Shown one piece after another: positions 59,055 through 64,000 of a DNA stretch of 64,000 bases. The position numbers were made by a program, and so were the translations under genes. Origin of the DNA: Pimelobacter simplex. GTDB lineage: Bacteria; Actinomycetota; Actinomycetes; Propionibacteriales; Nocardioidaceae. Within the stretch, counting starts at the first letter, position 1. Each line of letters begins with the position of its first letter. Under the pieces are notes generated by a model. That model was not told where the DNA came from and searched no databases. It saw nothing but the letters and a program-made list of their open reading frames with translations. The stretch spans positions 744,001 through 808,000 of the forward strand of contig NZ_FOUK01000002.1 of the NCBI RefSeq assembly GCF_900114845.1, in the 5' to 3' direction.

Positions 59055-60314
59055 GTGAGCACCACTCCGTCCCGCGTGTTCGCGGCCCGGTTGGTCGGGC
59101 TCCCGATCTTCGACCCCCAGGGCGACCAGGTCGGGAAGGTCCGCGACCTGGTCGTGACGATGCGCACGGAGGGGACCCAGCCCCGGGTGCTCGGGATGGT
59201 CGCCGAGGTGTTCGGGCGGCGCCGGATCTTCGTCCCGATGACCCGCGTCACCAACATCGACTCCGGGCACGTCTACACGACCGGCCTGCTCAACATGCGC
59301 CGCTTCGAGCAGCGCTCCACCGAGACCCTGGTCATCGGCCAGATGCTCGACCGCACCGTGACGATCACCGACAGCGGCATCACCGGCACCGTGTACGACG
59401 TCGCGATGGAGCCGGCGCGCACCCGCGACTGGGTGCTCAGCCGGGTCGCCGTCCGCGAGCCGTCCAAGGGCTTCCGCCGCCGCGGCCAGAGCCACGTCGT
59501 CGAGTGGCGCGACGTGACCGGGCTGACCCGCAGCGACGACCGCCAGGGCGCCACCCACCTGGTCGCCGCCCTCAACGAGATGCGGCCCGCCGACGCGGCG
59601 AGCATCCTGCACGACCTGCCGCCCGAGCGCCGCACCGCCGTCGCCCTGGCGCTCGACGACGAGCGGCTCGCCGACGTCCTCGAGGAGCTGCCCGACGACG
59701 ACCAGGTCGAGATCCTCAAGGGCCTCGACTCCGAGCGCGCCGCCGACGTCCTCGAGGAGATGTCGCCCGACGACGCGGCGGACCTGGTCCGCGACCTCCC
59801 GCCCGAGACCGCCGAGATCCTGCTCGAGCTGATGGAGCCCGACGAGGCCGAGGACGTCCGGCGCCTGCTGTCGTACGTCGAGGACACCGCCGGCGCGATG
59901 ATGACGCCCGAGCCGGTGATCCTGGGCCCGGACGCGACCATCGCCGACGCGCTCGCCCACGTCCGCAACCCCGAGCTGACCCCGGCGCTGGCCGCGCTCG
60001 TCTACGTGTGCCGCCCTCCGCTCGAGACCCCGACCGGCAAGCTGCTCGGCGTCGCGCACATCCAGCGGCTGCTGCGCGAGCCGCCCTCGACCCTGGTCGC
60101 CGGTGCGCTCGACGACTCGATGGAGTGGCTGCGGCCCGAGGCCAGCATCGACGAGGTCGCCGCGCACCTGGCGACGTACAACCTGGTGGCGGCGCCGGTG
60201 ATCGACGAGAACGGCCGGCTGCTGGGCGCGGTCACCGTCGACGACCTGCTCGACCACATGCTCCCGGCCAACTGGCGCGACCGCGCCCGCGAGCGAGGGA
60301 CGGGACCGCGATGA
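59055..60314 (+). CDS. soluble MgtE N-domain/CBS-domain protein with N-terminal PRC-barrel-like region
   Basis: The product is 419 residues. The start (GLPIFDPQGDQVGKVRDLVV) looks like a PRC-barrel repeat. The middle (about 170-285) is the superhelical MgtE N domain (ALNEMRPADAASILHDLPPE, VLEELPDDDQVEILKGLDSE). The end is a CBS pair (MMTPEPVILGPDATIADALA; VAAPVIDENGRLLGAVTVDDL). No membrane channel part is present, so it is not a magnesium transporter by itself. It may sense Mg2+ or nucleotides and act on another protein. It overlaps the DUF1003 membrane protein gene (ATGA), the likely partner. Confidence 0.8.
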   Translation: MSTTPSRVFAARLVGLPIFDPQGDQVGKVRDLVVTMRTEGTQPRVLGMVAEVFGRRRIFVPMTRVTNIDSGHVYTTGLLNMRRFEQRSTETLVIGQMLDRTVTITDSGITGTVYDVAMEPARTRDWVLSRVAVREPSKGFRRRGQSHVVEWRDVTGLTRSDDRQGATHLVAALNEMRPADAASILHDLPPERRTAVALALDDERLADVLEELPDDDQVEILKGLDSERAADVLEEMSPDDAADLVRDLPPETAEILLELMEPDEAEDVRRLLSYVEDTAGAMMTPEPVILGPDATIADALAHVRNPELTPALAALVYVCRPPLETPTGKLLGVAHIQRLLREPPSTLVAGALDDSMEWLRPEASIDEVAAHLATYNLVAAPVIDENGRLLGAVTVDDLLDHMLPANWRDRARERGTGPR

Positions 60315-60868
60315 GCGACACCCGCCGCACGCGCGAGCGGCTCGACACCCCGCGCGACGAGCGCCGCCAGCTGGTCCGGCGGCCGTCGTACAACGCCGAC
60401 ACGTTCGGCGTCTTCGCCGAGCAGTTCGCCCGGTTCATGGGCACCGCGACGTTCCTGATCTACATGACGCTGTTCGTCGTCGGCTGGGTCGCGTGGAACC
60501 TGCTGGCCCCCGCGGACCTGCGCTTCGACAACTACCCGTTCATCTTCCTCACGCTCATGCTGAGCCTGCAGGCCTCCTACGCCGCGCCGCTGATCCTGCT
60601 CGCCCAGAACCGCCAGGAGGCCCGGGACCGGGTCGTGGCCGAGCAGGACCGGCAGGCCGACGCCCGCGCCCACGCCGACATGGAGTTCCTCGCCCGCGAG
60701 GTCGCCTCGCTGCGGATGGCGGTCGGCGAGGTCGCCACCCGCGACTTCCTGCGCTCCGAGCTGCGGGGACTGCTGGCGGACCTGGACGAGCGGGTCGACG
60801 AGCGAGGCGACGAGCGTGGGGCGTCTCACGAGGACGGCGCCGACGAGGACGTGCGGGGCGCTCCGTAG
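60311..60868 (+). CDS. DUF1003-family membrane protein
   Basis: The product is 185 residues. Two membrane segments (TATFLIYMTLFVVGWVAWNL; YPFIFLTLMLSLQASYAAPL) and the intervening FDNYPF are typical of DUF1003, followed by LLAQNRQEARDRVVAEQDRQ and a coiled cytoplasmic tail ending in acidic residues. The family function is not known. Its ATG overlaps the stop of the MgtE-N/CBS gene, so the two probably act together in the membrane and cytoplasm. Its stop overlaps the -10 element of the mrp gene. Confidence 0.85.
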   Translation: MSDTRRTRERLDTPRDERRQLVRRPSYNADTFGVFAEQFARFMGTATFLIYMTLFVVGWVAWNLLAPADLRFDNYPFIFLTLMLSLQASYAAPLILLAQNRQEARDRVVAEQDRQADARAHADMEFLAREVASLRMAVGEVATRDFLRSELRGLLADLDERVDERGDERGASHEDGADEDVRGAP

Positions 60869-60871
60869 ACT
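60866..60871 (+). promoter_or_regulatory. -10 element TAGACT, possible leaderless promoter of mrp
   Basis: TAGACT lies 8 nt before the GTG at 60880 and overlaps the TAG stop of the DUF1003 gene. Confidence 0.4.
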
Positions 60872-60879
60872 CAGGGGTT

Positions 60880-62064
60880 GTGAGCACCACGCAGCACGCC
60901 CCGTCCCTCGAGCAGGTCATGGCCGCACTGGCCAAGGTCAACGACCCCGAGATCAAGCGGCCGATCACCGAGCTCGGCATGGTCGACCAGGTCGACATCG
61001 CGGCCGGCGACGGCGGGTCGGTGGTCACGGTCAAGGCGCTGCTCACCGTGGCGGGCTGTCCGCTCAAGGACACGATCACCCGCGACGTCACCTCCGCGGT
61101 CACCGCGCTCCCCGGCGTCACCGGCGTCCAGGTCGAGCTCGGCGTGATGTCGGCCGAGCAGCGCTCGGGGCTGCACGAGACCCTGCGCGGCGGCCAGGCC
61201 CAGCGCGAGATCACGTTCGCCCAGCCCGGCTCGCTGACCAAGGTCTTCGCGATCGCCTCCGGCAAGGGCGGCGTCGGCAAGTCCTCGGTGACGGTCAACC
61301 TGGCGCTCGCGCTCGCCGCGGCCGGCCGCAAGGTCGGTGTGGTCGACGCCGACATCTACGGCCACTCGATCCCGGCGATGCTCGGCGTCGCCGACTCGCG
61401 GCCCACCCAGGTCGACGACCTGATCATGCCGGTGCCCACGCCGTCCGGTGTCTCGGTCATCTCGATCGGCATGCTCAAGCCGCGCCGCGACCAGGTCGTC
61501 GCCTGGCGCGGACCGATGCTCGACCGGGCGCTCGTGCAGATGCTCGCCGACGTCTACTGGGGCGACCTCGACGTCCTCCTGCTCGACCTGCCCCCGGGCA
61601 CCGGCGACATCGCCATCTCGCTCGGTCAGCACCTGCCCGGCGCCGAGGTGGTCGTGGTGACCACCCCGCAGGAGGCGGCCGCCGAGGTCGCCGAGCGGGC
61701 CGGCACGATGGCGTCGATGATGCACCAGCGCGTCGTCGGCGTGGTCGAGAACATGAGCTACCTCCCCTGCCCCCACTGCACGGCCGAGGGCAAGGACCAC
61801 CGCCTCGAGATCTTCGGCTCCGGCGGCGGCGAGCGGGTGGCTGCCACCCTGTCCGAGCGCTTCGGGTACGACGTGCCGCTGCTCGGCCAGGTCCCGCTCG
61901 ACGTCTCGCTCCGCGAGGGCGGCGACGCCGGCAAGCCGATCGTCGACTCCGACCCCACGTCCGCGGCCGCCTCGGCGCTGCGCGCGGTGGCCGACCGCCT
62001 CGACGGGCGCGGCCGGGGACTCGCCGGCATGCAGCTCGGACTCACCCCGACCAGTAAGTTCTGA
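60880..62064 (+). CDS. Mrp/NBP35-family iron-sulfur carrier ATPase
   Basis: The product is 394 residues. An N-terminal MIP18/DUF59 domain (LAKVNDPEIKRPITELGMVD; CPLKDTITRD) precedes a ParA-type P-loop ATPase with deviant Walker A (ASGKGGVGKSSVTVNLALAL), LLLDLPPGTGDIAISLGQ and a CxxC (YLPCPHCTAEG) that holds a bridging cluster between subunits. It delivers Fe-S clusters to apoproteins in the cytoplasm. Starts at the GTG at 60880. TatB follows 38 nt later. Confidence 0.93.
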   Translation: MSTTQHAPSLEQVMAALAKVNDPEIKRPITELGMVDQVDIAAGDGGSVVTVKALLTVAGCPLKDTITRDVTSAVTALPGVTGVQVELGVMSAEQRSGLHETLRGGQAQREITFAQPGSLTKVFAIASGKGGVGKSSVTVNLALALAAAGRKVGVVDADIYGHSIPAMLGVADSRPTQVDDLIMPVPTPSGVSVISIGMLKPRRDQVVAWRGPMLDRALVQMLADVYWGDLDVLLLDLPPGTGDIAISLGQHLPGAEVVVVTTPQEAAAEVAERAGTMASMMHQRVVGVVENMSYLPCPHCTAEGKDHRLEIFGSGGGERVAATLSERFGYDVPLLGQVPLDVSLREGGDAGKPIVDSDPTSAAASALRAVADRLDGRGRGLAGMQLGLTPTSKF

Positions 62065-62102
62065 CCAGCGCAGCACGCGGGTAGGGCGACAGGAGCTGGC
62101 GG

Positions 62103-62456
62103 GTGTTCGGTATCGGGTTCGGCGAGATCGTCGTCATCGCCTTCATCGCCGTGCTCGTCTTCGGGCCCGACCGGCTGCCCGAGGTCGCCCGCCAGGCCGG
62201 CAAGCTGGTCCGCCAGATGCGGCACTTCGCCAACAACGCCCGCGACGAGCTGCGCTCCGAGCTCGGCCCCGAGTACGCCGACCTCGAGCTGAGCGACCTC
62301 GACCCGCGCGCCATCGTCCGCAAGCACCTGGCCGAGGCGATGGCCGAGCTCGACGAGCTCGACGACGCCGTCCGCAACGCCGGCGAGGACGACGAGCCGT
62401 CCTCGCTCCCGCTCGCCCCGGGCGAGCGGCCGCCGTACGACTTCGACGCGACCTGA
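62103..62456 (+). CDS. tatB: Sec-independent protein translocase TatB
   Basis: The product is 117 residues. The N-terminal membrane helix and hinge (FGIGFGEIVVIAFIAVLVFG then PDRLPEVARQAGKLVRQMR) are the TatA/TatB signature. The longer amphipathic and acidic part (up to PPYDFDAT) and the Glu in the helix mark it as TatB rather than TatA. It recognises twin-arginine precursors with TatC. Starts at a GTG with ACAGGAG upstream. Confidence 0.92.
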   Translation: MFGIGFGEIVVIAFIAVLVFGPDRLPEVARQAGKLVRQMRHFANNARDELRSELGPEYADLELSDLDPRAIVRKHLAEAMAELDELDDAVRNAGEDDEPSSLPLAPGERPPYDFDAT

Positions 62457-62483
62457 GCCCTGAGCCCTGAGCCGAGCCCGGCC

Positions 62484-63020
62484 TCAGGCGCGGGACTGGG
62501 CGGCGGCGAGCGCGGCGAAGGTGACCAGCACCGTGCGCCGTTCCTCCCCGGTGGTGAGCTCGCAGAAGTCCGCCCCGACCCGGCGCAGGTGACCCTCGTG
62601 CCGGCTGCCGTCGCGCAGGTGCAGCAGGCACGCCTCCCCCGCCTCGGAGATCCGGCGCAGCGCGGACGCCAGCCCCAGCCGGGTCAGCGGCGACCACGCC
62701 ACCGCCGGCACCGCGCGCACGGAGGCGCCCTCGACCGTGGTGACGGCGTCCTGGTTGATCACCCAGTCGTGGTCGCCCGCCGCCACCAGCAGCCACCCGG
62801 CGGCCACCCGCTCGACGACCCCCGCGACCGGACCGACCCCCGCGACGCTCACCGTCGCGGTCGACCCGACGGTCGCCATCAGCCGTCCGGCCAGCGTGAC
62901 CTGCTGGTACTCCGCCCGGCTGCGGTCGGCCACCTCGACGTCGCGCTCGGCGGCGTACAGGGCTGTCGCCTGGTCCTCCAAGTCGTCGAACAGCGCGAAC
63001 AGCTCGTCCTCCCAGCCCAT
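62484..63020 (-). CDS. conserved actinobacterial hypothetical protein
   Basis: The product is 178 residues from the ATG at 63020. It begins MGWEDELFALFDDLEDQATA, an acidic helical region. A beta-rich part follows (VSVAGVGPVAGVVERVAAGW; GDHDWVINQDAVTTVEGASV), and it ends in GSRHEGHLRRVGADFCELTT. The strand pattern looks like two small barrel-like repeats, perhaps Sm/SH3-like. I do not recognise a named family or function. It lies between tatB and the LysM gene, a neighbourhood that seems common in Nocardioides-type genomes. Confidence 0.65.
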   Translation of the reverse strand: MGWEDELFALFDDLEDQATALYAAERDVEVADRSRAEYQQVTLAGRLMATVGSTATVSVAGVGPVAGVVERVAAGWLLVAAGDHDWVINQDAVTTVEGASVRAVPAVAWSPLTRLGLASALRRISEAGEACLLHLRDGSRHEGHLRRVGADFCELTTGEERRTVLVTFAALAAAQSRA

Positions 63021-63147
63021 GGGCTCCAGCCTCGCACGGCCCGCGGCGAATCGACGCTTTGCGAGCACCGGCGCGCGATCCGTTGACCGCCCCCATGAGC
63101 GAGCACATCCTGAGGCAAACGCAAGCAAACGCAAAGGTTCTCTCGGG

Positions 63148-63780
63148 ATGGAACTCGCTTCGTCGCCGGCGGCGCGCCGCCGGGCAGCGCTGCTCTGGCT
63201 GGGCGCCTCCGCAGCCGCGGTGCTCGCCGGGCTGACCCTGGGTCCCGGCGCGCTCCGACTGGTCCGGCTGGTCCGGGCACCGGGGACGACCTTCGCCGAG
63301 CTCCTCGTCCAGTGCTGCACGGCGATCGCCCTGGTCGCGGTCGCCGGGCTCTGGCTGGCGGCGACCGACGTCGCGCGCGCCGTCGTGCTGCGACGACCGG
63401 GGCGGGCAGGGCCGGTGCGGGTCGGGCCGGTGCGGGCGGTGCTGCTCGCGCTGTGCGGGATCACCGCGCTGGCCGGTACCGCCGCTCCCGCCGGTGCCGC
63501 GGACCCGCCACCTGCACCCGCGCCCGGCCTCGCCGGCCTCCCGCTCCCGGACCGCCCGACGGGCACCCGGTCCGAGCCGAGCCGGCAGGTCGTGGTCCGC
63601 CCCGGCGACACCCTGTGGGCGATCGCCGAGCGCGCCCTGGGCCCGGGGGCGACGGCCCGCGAGGTGGCGGCCCACTGGCCGCGGATCCACGCCCGCAACG
63701 CCGCCGTCATCGGCCCCGACCCGGACCGCATCCGGCCCGGCCAGCTCCTCCACCTGCCCCCGCCCCCGCCGCTCCCCTAG
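63148..63780 (+). CDS. LysM-domain membrane protein
   Basis: The product is 210 residues from the ATG at 63148. Three hydrophobic segments (about 10-32, 48-72 and 88-110) precede a Pro-rich stretch. The final LysM domain (VVVRPGDTLWAIAERALGPG ... IRPGQLLHLP) should bind peptidoglycan outside the membrane. It is the type of LysM protein found just upstream of an Rv3235-like gene in actinobacteria, as here. The role in wall biology is inferred from the domain only. Confidence 0.8.
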   Translation: MELASSPAARRRAALLWLGASAAAVLAGLTLGPGALRLVRLVRAPGTTFAELLVQCCTAIALVAVAGLWLAATDVARAVVLRRPGRAGPVRVGPVRAVLLALCGITALAGTAAPAGAADPPPAPAPGLAGLPLPDRPTGTRSEPSRQVVVRPGDTLWAIAERALGPGATAREVAAHWPRIHARNAAVIGPDPDRIRPGQLLHLPPPPPLP

Positions 63781-63808
63781 ACCGATCACCACCGCTCCCG
63801 GAGGCACC

Positions 63809-64000
63809 ATGTCCGCGTCCGCGTCCGCGTCCGCACCTCGAGCCGCCCGCCTCACCGTCCCGGTCAGCGCGACCCAGGGCACCCTGGCGCTCGCGCTGCT
63901 CCCCCGGCAGGCCCCACCCCCGCCCGGACCTCTGCCACGCCCGCCGAGCCCGCGGCCGGGGGGCGTCGTCGTCCCGATCGACCAGCGGCTGCGGCGCACG
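63809..64000 (+). CDS. Rv3235-like protein, N-terminal part (3' end outside window)
   Basis: The ATG at 63809 has GGAGG 6 nt upstream and opens a frame of 64 codons that runs off the window. The start is low-complexity (four GTCCGC repeats encode alternating Ser-Ala), followed by Pro-rich sequence ending VVVPIDQRLRR. Position after the LysM gene and composition fit the Rv3235 family, but the diagnostic C-terminal domain is not in the window. The function of that family is not established. Confidence 0.5.
   Translation, partial: MSASASASAPRAARLTVPVSATQGTLALALLPRQAPPPPGPLPRPPSPRPGGVVVPIDQRLRRT

Noticed and set aside
62457..62483. CCTGAG repeats after tatB as a regulatory array
   Set aside because: Three short degenerate copies in a 27-nt gap are not distinguishable from chance or a weak terminator.
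63812..63836. Tandem GTCCGC repeats at the start of the Rv3235-like gene
   Set aside because: They encode a short Ser-Ala run in a disordered N-terminus. Variation in copy number is possible, but nothing more is indicated.

Overview
The window is a very GC-rich, gene-dense piece of an actinobacterial chromosome. Gene content and order point to Nocardioides or a close relative in the Propionibacteriales: dapC/fdxA, an actinobacterial ClpP pair, a Mrp-TatB-LysM-Rv3235-like run, many GTG starts and many leaderless promoters. This assignment is inference from protein families. I see no phage, no insertion sequence and no CRISPR array. About 70 genes are supported, mostly in short operons joined by ATGA, GTGA or CTGA stop/start overlaps.

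Layout. 0-5.6 kb: end of dapD, a secreted wall hydrolase, dapC and fdxA (lysine/diaminopimelate synthesis), two acetyltransferases and cystathionine beta-synthase. 5.7-12 kb: SGNH hydrolase, Bax-inhibitor-like protein, methyltransferase, an HxlR/MFS divergent pair with a clear operator, and a clpP pair facing a small HTH regulator. 12-13.6 kb: a lower-GC secreted protein and a coupled membrane protein, next to an unusual UAA-anticodon tRNA. 13.7-19 kb: housekeeping run (def, ACT protein, UDG, Ppx, DUF501, FtsB/DivIC, enolase). 19-27.9 kb: TetR/sterol desaturase, ferritin-like protein, DEAD helicase, L,D-transpeptidase, ParA-like ATPase, SDR, MarC, PHP. 27.9-34.2 kb: rhomboid/MprF-like protein, Castor/Pollux-like ion-channel protein, phosphatase/MFS divergent pair.

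34.2-42.8 kb: one coupled operon encoding two tandem substrate-binding lipoproteins, a fused LivH-LivM permease, LivG, LivF, a large surface protein and a small membrane protein, behind a CRP-like site. 43-49 kb: lipoprotein, MaoC hydratase, glycosyltransferases and a large membrane protein, followed by a 524-nt non-coding stretch packed with nested inverted repeats. 49.5-59 kb: acyl-CoA dehydrogenase and an envelope region in which secreted endonuclease/exonuclease/phosphatase (EEP) and phospholipase-D (PLD) domains occur both separately and fused. It sits beside a LicD-methyltransferase fusion and a sulfotransferase. 59-64 kb: MgtE-N/CBS protein, DUF1003, Mrp ATPase, TatB, a LysM protein and the start of an Rv3235-like gene.

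The best candidates for something undescribed are: the secreted-protein/membrane-protein pair at 12.07-13.57 kb; the UAA tRNA with a short variable loop; the clpP pair in which one member lacks the catalytic serine; the seven-gene transporter plus surface-protein operon; the EEP/PLD/LicD envelope cluster; and several large palindromic intergenic elements.
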